Shown in pieces: positions 52,786-62,809 of a stretch of DNA of 64,000 bases; positions within the stretch are counted from its first letter, which is position 1; each line of letters opens with the position of its first letter. This DNA is from Amycolatopsis keratiniphila subsp. keratiniphila. Lineage in GTDB: Bacteria; Actinomycetota; Actinomycetes; Mycobacteriales; Pseudonocardiaceae. Location: assembly GCF_001620365.2 (NCBI RefSeq), contig NZ_LQMT02000029.1, forward strand, positions 62,001-126,000, read 5' to 3'. A model generated the notes under the pieces. That model did not search any database, was not told the origin of the DNA, and saw only the letters and a list, made by a program, of their open reading frames with translations. A program made the translations under genes and the position numbers.

Positions 52786-53676
52786 TCAGGCGTAAGCGCC
52801 GGCTTCGATGTCCTCGGCCAGGCTCGGTCCGTAGGGGGTCCACTTCAGGAGTTCGCGCGTGCGGTCGCTGGACGCGGACATGTCCAGTGCGAAGAACCGG
52901 CCGACGAAACCGAAGTGCTCGGCGGCGTTCTCCGGGGCCACGGACATCACCGGGACGTCGAGCGTCCGTCCGATGGCTCCGGCGATCTCCTTCGTGGTGA
53001 CGGCTTCTTCCGCGACCGCGTGGAGCAGCGAGCCGGTGGGCGCGCCTTCCAGTCCCAGGCGGACGAGCCGGGCCGCGTCGGTGCGGTGCACGGCGGCCCA
53101 CGCCGCACTGCCGTCGCCGAGATACCCCGATACGCCGTGCTTGCGGGCGGCCGCGACGAGGGCGGCGACGAAACCGTGGTCGCCCACGCCGTGCACGGAC
53201 GGCGCGAAGCGGGCACTGATCACCCGCATGCCCTTTCCGGCGTATTCGAGCGCGAGGTTCTCGGCTCCGCCACGGTGGGAGCCGGGGCCGACGGCGGGGG
53301 AGAGGTCGGTCTCGGTGGCGGGGCGTCCGGTGGCGAGGGTCGAGAGGCCAGCAGCGAGAACGAAGGCCCGCCCGGTACCGGTCAAGGCGTCGGCGAAGGT
53401 CTGGACGGCCGCCCGCTCGGCCCGGTCGGATTCCGCCGGGTTGGCCCAGTCGTGCTTGTTCGCCAGGTGGATGACGGCGTCGGCCGCCTCGGCGCCGGCG
53501 CGAAGGCCGTCGAGATCGTCGAGGTCGCCGCGGCGGACCCGGGCGCCCTTCCGCTCCAGCGCGGCGGCTGAGGCGTCCGATCGGGCGAGACCGGTGACCT
53601 CGTGCCCGGCGTCGAGCAGTTCGTCCACGACGGCCGAGCCGATCCAGCCGGTCGCCCCGGTGACGAATACGTGCAT
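52786..53676 (-). CDS. Extended SDR NAD(P)-dependent oxidoreductase
   Basis: 296 residues. The cofactor motif FVTGATGWIGSAVVDELL is intact; residues after that follow the extended/atypical SDR pattern with DAVIHLAN and HRGGAENLAL, where the canonical YxxxK reads HRGGAENLA, so the catalytic Tyr appears replaced. Similar proteins occur next to MFS carriers and LysR regulators in stress loci. Between the darcynin and MFS genes, with 12 bases to the latter's stop. The substrate is unknown. Confidence 0.82.
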   Translation of the reverse strand: MHVFVTGATGWIGSAVVDELLDAGHEVTGLARSDASAAALERKGARVRRGDLDDLDGLRAGAEAADAVIHLANKHDWANPAESDRAERAAVQTFADALTGTGRAFVLAAGLSTLATGRPATETDLSPAVGPGSHRGGAENLALEYAGKGMRVISARFAPSVHGVGDHGFVAALVAAARKHGVSGYLGDGSAAWAAVHRTDAARLVRLGLEGAPTGSLLHAVAEEAVTTKEIAGAIGRTLDVPVMSVAPENAAEHFGFVGRFFALDMSASSDRTRELLKWTPYGPSLAEDIEAGAYA

Positions 53677-53688
53677 GGGAATACTCCT

Positions 53689-55179
53689 CTACTTGGTGTT
53701 GCGGGAAAGCCGTGATTGCAGGACGACGAGCGCCCCGAGGACGAGCACGCTCGCCCCGATCACCCGGAGTGCCGTGCTCGCGCCGGTGACGAAGGCGGAG
53801 ATCACCACGGGGGAGCGGCCGGGCGCGGCGACGGCCAGCGCCTGCGCGACGGTGTGCGGATCGTGGGCCTCGCGGATGTCTTCCGGCAGCGCCGCGACGA
53901 AGCGCCCGGTGAGGACGGTGCCGATGACCGCGACACCGAGCGCGCTGCCGAATTCGCGCGTGGTGGCTTGAAGTCCGGCGCCGACACCGGCCTGCGCCGG
54001 AGGTAGTGAACCGGAGATCGCGGCGGACAGCGTCGGAAGGGCCAGCGTGACACCGACCCCGGTCACCACGAGCCAGGCCGCGTAGACCGGATACGGCGTC
54101 GAAGCGTCGCTGGTGGACAGTCCGAGGAGGCCGCCGCCGCAGAAGAGGAACGCGATGGCGACGGCGACGTCGACCCCGAGGCGCTGGACGAGCCTGCCCA
54201 CGTGCCGTGCGCCTAGGATGACCGGCACGGTCAGCGGGATGATCCCGAGCCCGGTCGGCAGTACCCCGAAACCCTTGCCGTACTGGAGGAAGGACGCGTT
54301 GACGTAGAACAGCGCGAACATCCCGAAGAAGATCGCGGTCATGCCGAGGCACGCACTGCGCAGCGCGGGCACCCGGAACAGCCGGGGATCGAGCAGCGGG
54401 TGCTCGGCCTTCAGCTCCACGAACGTCCACAGCGCGAACAACACGACCGAACCGGCGAATCCGGCCAGGACGATCGGGCTGGTCCAACCCGCTTCGGGAC
54501 CTTCGACGATGCCGAGCAGCAGCGTGACCGAAGCGCCGACGAGCAGGATGGCGCCGAGCGGGCTGAGCGGCCGCTCGTGCCGCGGGGACACCGGCGCGAT
54601 CCGGGCGACGAGCGCCACGAGCACCAGCGAGATCGGGACGGCGGCCGCGAACAGCCATCGCCACGACCCGCCCGCCAGCACGGCGCCGCCGCCGGCGTTC
54701 CCCACGACCCCGCCGATCCCGGTCATCGACGCCCAGGTCGCGATGGTCACGCCCGTGCGCTCGGCGGGGACGGCGTGCAGCAGGACGGCGAGCGTGTTGG
54801 GCAGCACCGCGGCGGCCCCGATCCCGGTGATCGCCCGGCCAGCCAGCAGGAAGGGCACGTTCGGCGCGATCGCCGACAGCAGCGCGCCGAGCGCGAACAG
54901 CACCAGGCCGGCGAGCAGGACACCCTTGCGGCCGAACCGATCGCCCGTCGCTCCGCCGGGGATCACCAGACAGGCGAAGAAGACGACATAGGTGTCGACG
55001 ATCCAGATCAGCGCCGACGCGGACGGGTGGAGATCGCTCGCGGCGAGCATCGGGACGGCGAGGTTGATCGCGGCGACCATCCCGACCATGAGCACGACAC
55101 AGGCGCACATGACGGGCAGCAGGCCGCGTCGGTCCGCTGCGGTTTCGGGGGTATCGCGGACTTGGAGTCGGAGTGGCAT
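53689..55179 (-). CDS. MFS efflux transporter (DHA2/EmrB-QacA type)
   Basis: 496 residues with about 14 membrane helices, matching the DHA2 drug:H+ antiporter family. GGATGDRFGRKGVLLAGL is the conserved loop 2-3 motif and GNAGGGAVLAGGSWRWLF resembles motif C. ATG 55179 is used; GTG 55185 is two codons upstream. It is divergent from the LysR gene at 55255, with a palindrome in the 75-base gap that could control both. Substrate not readable. Confidence 0.88.
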   Translation of the reverse strand: MPLRLQVRDTPETAADRRGLLPVMCACVVLMVGMVAAINLAVPMLAASDLHPSASALIWIVDTYVVFFACLVIPGGATGDRFGRKGVLLAGLVLFALGALLSAIAPNVPFLLAGRAITGIGAAAVLPNTLAVLLHAVPAERTGVTIATWASMTGIGGVVGNAGGGAVLAGGSWRWLFAAAVPISLVLVALVARIAPVSPRHERPLSPLGAILLVGASVTLLLGIVEGPEAGWTSPIVLAGFAGSVVLFALWTFVELKAEHPLLDPRLFRVPALRSACLGMTAIFFGMFALFYVNASFLQYGKGFGVLPTGLGIIPLTVPVILGARHVGRLVQRLGVDVAVAIAFLFCGGGLLGLSTSDASTPYPVYAAWLVVTGVGVTLALPTLSAAISGSLPPAQAGVGAGLQATTREFGSALGVAVIGTVLTGRFVAALPEDIREAHDPHTVAQALAVAAPGRSPVVISAFVTGASTALRVIGASVLVLGALVVLQSRLSRNTK

Positions 55180-55233
55180 GTCCACGACGCTATGGGCCTG
55201 CTGGTTCTTCGTGCCACGCAACATTGGCAACAG

Positions 55234-55256
55234 ATAGTTGCGTACGATGCAACTAT
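55234..55256. promoter_or_regulatory. LysR-type dyad ATAGTTGC-N7-GCAACTAT
   Basis: Perfect 8-bp arms at 55234-55241 and 55249-55256 around GTACGAT in the MFS/LysR divergent promoter, reaching the LysR start codon. Two further GCAAC copies lie at 55219 and 55227. The T-N11-A spacing suits a LysR site. Confidence 0.65.
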
Positions 55257-56208
55257 GGCCGATCAGCTGGACCTCAACCTCCTGCGGGTGTTCGACGCCT
55301 TGCTGCGGGAGGGCAGCGTGACGGCGGCCGCCGAACGCCTGCATCTGTCGATCCCGGCGGCGAGCCGGGCGCTGGGCCGGCTGCGGCGCGCGATGGGGGA
55401 TCCGATCCTGGTGCGCGCCGGCCGCGGGATGGTGCCGACGCCGTTCGCCCTCCGGACGGCACCGCGGGTGCGATCGCTGCTCGACGAGGCGTCCGCGCTG
55501 ATCAGCGCCGACCGCGAGTTGTCCCTCGGCGACCTCGAACGCACCTTCACCATCCGCATCAACGACGGCGTCGCTGCGACACTGGCGACGGCCGTCGTCG
55601 AGGCGACCGCCGCCGTCGCTCCGGGCGTCGTCCTGCGCTTCGTCGCGGAAGGCAGCGAAAGCACCGAAGCCTTGCGAGATGGTTCGGTGGACCTGGACAT
55701 CGGCGCGGGCGACATCACGGCCCCCGACATCCACTCGGAGCTGCTGTACCACGAACGCGTGGTCGCGATCGTCAGGGCGGACGGTCCGCTCGGCGGTGTA
55801 CGGCGTCCGACGCTGGCGCAGCTTTGCCGTCATCCGCACGTTTCCGCGTCGCGGCGTGGCCGGGGCAGGGGACCGCTCGACGACGTGCTCGAGGCGGCCG
55901 GCCTCCAGCGCCGGGTCGCCGCGGTCGTCCCCACTTCGGCCGTCGCCGCGTTCCTGGTCGCGTCGAGCGACTACATCGGGCTCGCGCCCCAGCGGCTCGC
56001 CGAGCAATACGGTCGGTCACTCGGCATCCGCTGGTTCCCGATCCCCGCCGACCTCCCGCGGATCGAGGTCTGCCAGCTCTGGCACGCGCGGCTCGACGCC
56101 GATCCGGCCCAGCGCTGGCTACGTGACACGATCCACGCCGCGCTCGGGCCGTCCGGTGGTAGAGTCCCGAAGGTTGATCAACACCGATCGAGTACGAAAG
56201 CGAGGTGA
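55255..56208 (+). CDS. LysR-family regulator
   Basis: 317 residues. Winged helix LDLNLLRVFDALLREGSVTAAAERLHLSIPAASRALGRLRRAMGDPILV, NodD/PbpR-like in using PAASRALG; the substrate domain follows. The C-terminal tail after residue 290 is basic and poorly conserved. Divergent from the MFS/SDR/darcynin group, which it likely controls through the dyad at 55234. Its stop lies eight bases before a short leader ORF of mgtC. Confidence 0.88.
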   Translation: MADQLDLNLLRVFDALLREGSVTAAAERLHLSIPAASRALGRLRRAMGDPILVRAGRGMVPTPFALRTAPRVRSLLDEASALISADRELSLGDLERTFTIRINDGVAATLATAVVEATAAVAPGVVLRFVAEGSESTEALRDGSVDLDIGAGDITAPDIHSELLYHERVVAIVRADGPLGGVRRPTLAQLCRHPHVSASRRGRGRGPLDDVLEAAGLQRRVAAVVPTSAVAAFLVASSDYIGLAPQRLAEQYGRSLGIRWFPIPADLPRIEVCQLWHARLDADPAQRWLRDTIHAALGPSGGRVPKVDQHRSSTKAR

Positions 56209-56215
56209 GCGGCAC

Positions 56216-56281
56216 ATGCCGGAAGACAGTTCTGGACCGACCGGACGTCGTCGCCGTTCACCCGTGTGCGCGGTGCGCTGA
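56216..56281 (+). CDS. MgtL-like leader peptide ORF upstream of mgtC
   Basis: 21 codons, starting with ATG after AGGTGAGCGGC. The peptide begins MPEDSSGPTG, is followed by four Arg (RRRRSP) and ends VCAVR before TGA. Proline and acidic residues just after the start, then an Arg run, are the same layout as the enterobacterial leader MgtL ([17 protein letters not shown] in E. coli), where such N termini make ribosomes unstable at low Mg2+ and switch on the Mg transporter gene downstream. It precedes an MgtC homologue. The sequence supports only the resemblance; a similar switch here is an inference. Confidence 0.55.
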   Translation: MPEDSSGPTGRRRRSPVCAVR

Positions 56282-56304
56282 CCTTCTCCGGTCTCCTTTC
56301 CCTG

Positions 56305-56329
56305 TCTGGCTTTGTGTACGCACGCCAGA
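56305..56329 (+). promoter_or_regulatory. Hairpin in mgtC leader
   Basis: TCTGGC (56305-56310) pairs with GCCAGA (56324-56329); inner GTG/CAC pairs extend it. It lies between the leader ORF stop and the mgtC start, where an attenuator or ribosome-site switch would be. No U-run follows. Confidence 0.45.
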
Positions 56330-56343
56330 AAAGAGCCGGAATC

Positions 56344-56820
56344 ATGAACACCTTCGAAATGCTGCTCCGGGTCGGCACCGGCGTCGGCCTCGGCGCCGTC
56401 ATCGGCATCGAGCGCCAGTACCGCGCCCGGATGGCCGGACTCCGCACCAACGCCCTCGTCGCTGTCGGCGCGACCCTCTTCGTCCTCTTGTCCGCCCACG
56501 GTTTCGGCGGGCTGAACACCAGCGGTGACGCCGACCCGACACGCGTCGCCGCCCAGATCGTCTCCGGAATCGGTTTCCTCGGCGCCGGGGTGATCCTGCG
56601 CGACGGCCTGAACGTGCGCGGGCTCAACACCGCGGCCACCCTCTGGTGCTCCGCGGCCGTCGGATCCCTTGCGGGAGCTGGACTTTACGTCGTCGCGCTC
56701 GCGGGGACCGCGGTGATCGTCGGGGTCAACGTGCTGTTGCGCCCGCTCGGCCGTGTCGTCGACCGGCGCCCGGAACAGCGGGAAGACTGCGCGGAGCAGG
56801 AAGACCGCGAGACCGCCTGA
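56344..56820 (+). CDS. mgtC: MgtC/SapB-family membrane protein
   Basis: 158 residues. The family core GVGLGAVIGIERQYRARMAGLRTNALVAVGATLFVLL and GIGFLGAGVILRDGLNVRGLNTAATLWCSAAVGSLAGAGLY is intact, with four membrane helices and no C-terminal soluble ACT-like domain, so the protein is the short form. MgtC proteins act under Mg2+ starvation and affect ATP synthase and phosphate balance in other bacteria. The leader ORF at 56216 and hairpin at 56305 precede it. Confidence 0.87.
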   Translation: MNTFEMLLRVGTGVGLGAVIGIERQYRARMAGLRTNALVAVGATLFVLLSAHGFGGLNTSGDADPTRVAAQIVSGIGFLGAGVILRDGLNVRGLNTAATLWCSAAVGSLAGAGLYVVALAGTAVIVGVNVLLRPLGRVVDRRPEQREDCAEQEDRETA

Positions 56821-56848
56821 CGGTGGGCCCGGCGGCGAACGGAACCAC

Positions 56849-57652
56849 TCACGAGCAGGACAGGAAGTCCAGCAATATCCGGGAGAACTCGGCGGGCTTC
56901 TCCAGATTGATCATGTGCGCGACCCCGGGAACCACCAGTTTCCGGGCGTCGCGTGCCTCGCTTTCGATCTGGTCCGCGATGGCGACGATGTCCGAGGAAT
57001 CCAGATCTCCCACCAAGGTCAACGTGCGTGGGGTGAGCTCGCCGGTGCGCTCGATGGCCCGCAGCTCGTCCATCAGCGTGAAGCCGGTGAGCCGGTGCCG
57101 CACGACGGTCTGGGTGTACATCTCCTGGCACAGCAGCCGGACTCGCTGATCGACGTCCGTGGGCGTGCGTCGGGGGCCGTCCACCCACATGCGCAGGATG
57201 CTTTCGATGGCGGCGGGAAGATCGCCCCGGGCGCCCGCCTCCTCGAGGTTCTTGGTCTGCTCCAGGACGAAGGGATCCTTCGGCACCATCGAGCTCAGCC
57301 CGGTGGCGACGAGGACGAGGTTCTCGACCAGCTCCGGATACGTCAGCGCGAAATCGACCGCGATCCGCCCGCCGCCGGACAACCCGACCAGTGACGCGCG
57401 GGGGAGCTCCAGCGCGGTCATCAGCGCGCGGAGATCGTCGTAGTGCCTGAACCGCTCGGTCGGCGTGGACGATTCGCCGTGCCCGCGCGCGTCGTACCGG
57501 ACGACGGCGTGGTGCCGTCCGAGTTCGCTCATCTCGGCGTCCCACATCCGGGAGTCGAGCATCCCGCCGTGGAGCAGGATGACCGGATCACCCTCGCCTC
57601 GGATCTCGTACGCGAGTTCGCCGTTCCCGACCTGGATTCGACCGTGGGCCAT
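56849..57652 (-). CDS. Alpha/beta hydrolase (haloperoxidase/esterase-like)
   Basis: 267 residues. VILLHGGMLDSRMW (oxyanion), RYDARGHGES, nucleophile GLSGGG, Asp in LTLVGDLDSSDIVA and His in VVPGVAHMINLEKP are in order. It is of the broad esterase/lactonase type. It sits convergent with mgtC, divergent from nothing, and a hairpin lies beyond its start at 57677 between it and aconitase. Substrate unknown. Confidence 0.85.
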   Translation of the reverse strand: MAHGRIQVGNGELAYEIRGEGDPVILLHGGMLDSRMWDAEMSELGRHHAVVRYDARGHGESSTPTERFRHYDDLRALMTALELPRASLVGLSGGGRIAVDFALTYPELVENLVLVATGLSSMVPKDPFVLEQTKNLEEAGARGDLPAAIESILRMWVDGPRRTPTDVDQRVRLLCQEMYTQTVVRHRLTGFTLMDELRAIERTGELTPRTLTLVGDLDSSDIVAIADQIESEARDARKLVVPGVAHMINLEKPAEFSRILLDFLSCS

Positions 57653-57676
57653 ATGTCCACGCTACCGAAGAACGCA

Positions 57677-57717
57677 CGAAGGCCCCTTTCCCGAAAGTGC
57701 GGGGAAAGGGGCCTTCG
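57677..57717. terminator. Hairpin terminator, 16-bp stem, after acnA
   Basis: CGAAGGCCCCTTTCCC (57677-57692) pairs with 57702-57717; nine-base loop. It lies just downstream of the acnA stop on its strand and upstream of the hydrolase start. GAAGGCC family. Confidence 0.85.
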
Positions 57718-57727
57718 CGTGTGGTGC

Positions 57728-60535
<2,808 letters not shown>

Positions 60536-60661
60536 TTCTAACTCCAGTGGCGGGTCAGTTCGGTGTGTTCTCCAGGTCGTTCGGGCCGACCCGGAGCGAG
60601 TGTTGCGCACCCCCACCGTAGGTCCGGACCCGGGATGGCACACCTCGTTCGTCTCCTCAAA

Positions 60662-60677
60662 CAGTACGCCCGTCCTG
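60662..60677. promoter_or_regulatory. AcnR-type operator upstream of acnA
   Basis: CAGTACGCCCGTCCTG matches CAGNACnnncGTACTG except for one base in the right arm. It lies 127 bases upstream of the acnA start, inside AAACAG...CTGTTT which gives longer dyad symmetry. A similar site precedes acnR at 37867. Confidence 0.68.
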
Positions 60678-60737
60678 TTTGGCTTGGCAAGCCGACACGC
60701 GGGTCATGAAGGTCTCAGCGCCTGCGTCCGTTCGAGT

Positions 60738-60760
60738 GACGAAACGTTCGTCTGTTCGTC
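60738..60760. promoter_or_regulatory. GACGAA-ACG-TTCGTC dyad upstream of ripA-like gene
   Basis: Perfect 6-bp arms at 60738-60743 and 60747-60752, followed by a further TTCGTC at 60755-60760. It is about 120 bases before the NlpC/P60 gene in the 341-base divergent region. No riboswitch signature is visible in the same stretch. Confidence 0.4.
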
Positions 60761-60876
60761 CCCCGTTGAGGGGAAATGGTGCCTACGGTGTGTAAGTTCC
60801 TGGTGGTGCTTCTGGTAATGCTGTGACGGCAGTGGCACAGTGAGCTCATTGTTCAAGATCGGGAGGTGGGTGGATC

Positions 60877-62226
60877 GTGCGTGGTGAAGCCGGGTCGGGG
60901 GCCGGTGCCCGCCGTGGCATGACCATCGGCGCGCTCGGCATCGCCCTGTTGCTCGGGGTGACGGGTACCGCCGTCGCGGTGCCGCCGCCTCCGCCGAATC
61001 CCAGCGACTCCGAGATCAACTCCAGCAAGGCCGACGCCAACGCCAAGGCGGGCGACGTCGGCAGGCTCACCAACCAGCTGGCCCAGGCCGAGTCGAAGCT
61101 CGCTCAGCTCAACGACGACGTCGAGCTGAAGATGGAAGAGGCCAACAAGGCGCGGGTCGACGCGGAGACCGCGCAGGACGAAGCCGCGCAGGCCGATCGC
61201 GAGGCGCGGTCCGCGCGCACCGAATCCGACGCCGCACAGGCGACCATCGACAAGGCCCGCGCCGACCTCGACAAGTTCGCCGCCGCGAGCTTCCAGCAGG
61301 GCAGCACGATCGGCTCGGTGTCGGCGTACCTGACCGCCAACAGCCCGAAGGAACTCCTCGGCCGCGCCCAGATGCTCGACGCGGTCGGCGGCAGCAGGCT
61401 CAACGCGCTCGACACGATGAAGCGCGCGCAGACGGACAAGTCCAACAAGGACGCGACCGCGCGCAAGAAGCTGGAGATCGCGCAGGAGCGCAAGCGCGCG
61501 GCCGAGGCGGCCAAGCACGAGGCCGACAACGCGCAGAGCGCCGCGCAGCACGCCCAGGACACCCAGGCCGCGCAGAACCAGAAACTCGAAGCTGACAAGG
61601 CCAGCGTCGAGAAGCAGCTCTTCGAAGCGCAGCAGAAGGTCAACGGCCTGCAGGGCCAGCGGCAGCGCTACGAGGACTGGAAGGCGCAGAAGGCCCGCGA
61701 GGACGAAGAGCGTGCGCGTCAGGCCGCCCTCGCCGCGGAAAGGCCCAGCCAGGGCGGCGGTGGCCGTCCGTCCGCCAGGCCCGTCCAGTCCGCCCCCGCC
61801 GGGGCGAGTGTCGAGGCCGTCGTCCGGCGTGCGCTGTCGCAGCTCGGAGTGGTCTACGCGTGGGGTGGCGGCAACACCTCCGGTCCGACCCGCGGTATCC
61901 GCGACGGTGGTACGGCGGACCGCTACGGCGACTACAACAAGATCGGGTTCGACTGCTCGGGTCTGATGATCTACGCGTTCGCCGGGGTGAAGTCGCTCCC
62001 GCACTACAGCGGCTACCAGTACAACGCCGGGCGGAAGGTGCCGCTCTCCCAGATGCGCCGCGGCGACATGCTCTTCTGGGGCGGCAGCGCGCGGGGCATC
62101 CACCACGTCGCGATGTACCTCGGGAACGGCCAGATGGTCGAGGCGCCGCAGTCGGGCCTGCGGGTCAGGATCGCGCCGGTGCGGTACGGCGGCATCATGC
62201 CGTACGCGACCCGCCTGATCGGCTAA
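60877..62226 (+). CDS. RipA-like NlpC/P60 peptidoglycan endopeptidase
   Basis: 449 residues. A signal peptide (MTIGALGIALLLGVTGTAVA) is followed by a long coiled coil (residues about 45-280) and a C-terminal NlpC/P60 domain with Cys360 in GFDCSGLMIYAF, His410 in GIHHVAMYLGNG and the closing MVEAPQSG. It should cut stem peptides during cell separation; the coiled coil probably autoinhibits or binds FtsX-type partners. Next to aconitase as in M. tuberculosis (ripA, Rv1477). GTG 60877 follows GGGAGGTGGGTG. Confidence 0.92.
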   Translation: MRGEAGSGAGARRGMTIGALGIALLLGVTGTAVAVPPPPPNPSDSEINSSKADANAKAGDVGRLTNQLAQAESKLAQLNDDVELKMEEANKARVDAETAQDEAAQADREARSARTESDAAQATIDKARADLDKFAAASFQQGSTIGSVSAYLTANSPKELLGRAQMLDAVGGSRLNALDTMKRAQTDKSNKDATARKKLEIAQERKRAAEAAKHEADNAQSAAQHAQDTQAAQNQKLEADKASVEKQLFEAQQKVNGLQGQRQRYEDWKAQKAREDEERARQAALAAERPSQGGGGRPSARPVQSAPAGASVEAVVRRALSQLGVVYAWGGGNTSGPTRGIRDGGTADRYGDYNKIGFDCSGLMIYAFAGVKSLPHYSGYQYNAGRKVPLSQMRRGDMLFWGGSARGIHHVAMYLGNGQMVEAPQSGLRVRIAPVRYGGIMPYATRLIG

Positions 62227-62228
62227 GC

Positions 62229-62771
62229 GTGTCCTGCGCGGGGATCGTGCTGGCAGGCGGTGCCGCGCGCCGCCTGTCCGGTGTGGACAAACCCGCGCTC
62301 CCCGTCGGCGGGAAACCGTTGCTGGCGAGGGCTTTGGCGGCCCTCGTGGACGCGGATCCGGTGATCGTCGTCGGCCCGGAACGGCCGGGGTTCGGCGACG
62401 TCGTCTGGACCAGGGAGTCGTCACCGGGATCGGGACCGGTGGCCGCGCTGGCGGCCGGGCTCGCGCTGGTGCGCACGGAGATCGTCGTGGTCCTGGCCGG
62501 TGATCTCGCCGGCGTCCGGAAGTCCACTGTGGACCGCCTGCTGGCGGGACTCGGTGACGCCTCAGGGGCGGTGCTGGTCGACACCTCGGGGGAGCGGCAG
62601 TGGCTGCTCGGCGCCTGGCGCGCGGAGGCCTTGCGCGACGCCCTGCCGGAACCGGTGGAGAACGCGTCGTTGCGGCGGACGCTGGGCGGGCTGGAGATCG
62701 TCGAGGTGCCCGAAGAGCCGGGGGAGAGCGCCGACATCGACACGCCGGAGGATCTGGACCGGTTTTCCTGA
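62229..62771 (+). CDS. MobA-like nucleotidyltransferase
   Basis: 180 residues, NTP_transf_3 fold: GIVLAGGAARRLSGVDKPALPVGGKPLLARAL is the GMP-transfer signature, with AGDLAGV as the metal-binding segment. Members make the molybdenum cofactor dinucleotide or other nucleotidyl products. Whether it is true MobA depends on the rest of the genome. GTG 62229 lies two bases after the RipA-like stop, so the two may be co-transcribed. No other Mo-cofactor gene is in the window. Confidence 0.75.
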   Translation: MSCAGIVLAGGAARRLSGVDKPALPVGGKPLLARALAALVDADPVIVVGPERPGFGDVVWTRESSPGSGPVAALAAGLALVRTEIVVVLAGDLAGVRKSTVDRLLAGLGDASGAVLVDTSGERQWLLGAWRAEALRDALPEPVENASLRRTLGGLEIVEVPEEPGESADIDTPEDLDRFS

Positions 62772-62809
62772 CCGGAGCCGGGGAACGCGGCCGGGCGGTT
62801 CGGCATCAT

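Noticed and set aside
52292..55108. A 938-codon minus-strand frame overlapping the MFS, SDR and darcynin genes
   Set aside because: Shifted frame of genes on the same strand, low-complexity Arg/Ala/Gly text without motifs.
56849..57652. This gene as the acnR equivalent next to acnA
   Set aside because: The protein is an alpha/beta hydrolase with GLSGGG, not a TetR; the AcnR-like protein is at 37233.
60700..60876. Cyclic di-AMP (ydaO) riboswitch upstream of the RipA-like gene
   Set aside because: Such elements occur before NlpC/P60 genes in relatives, but none of the conserved core segments is visible here.
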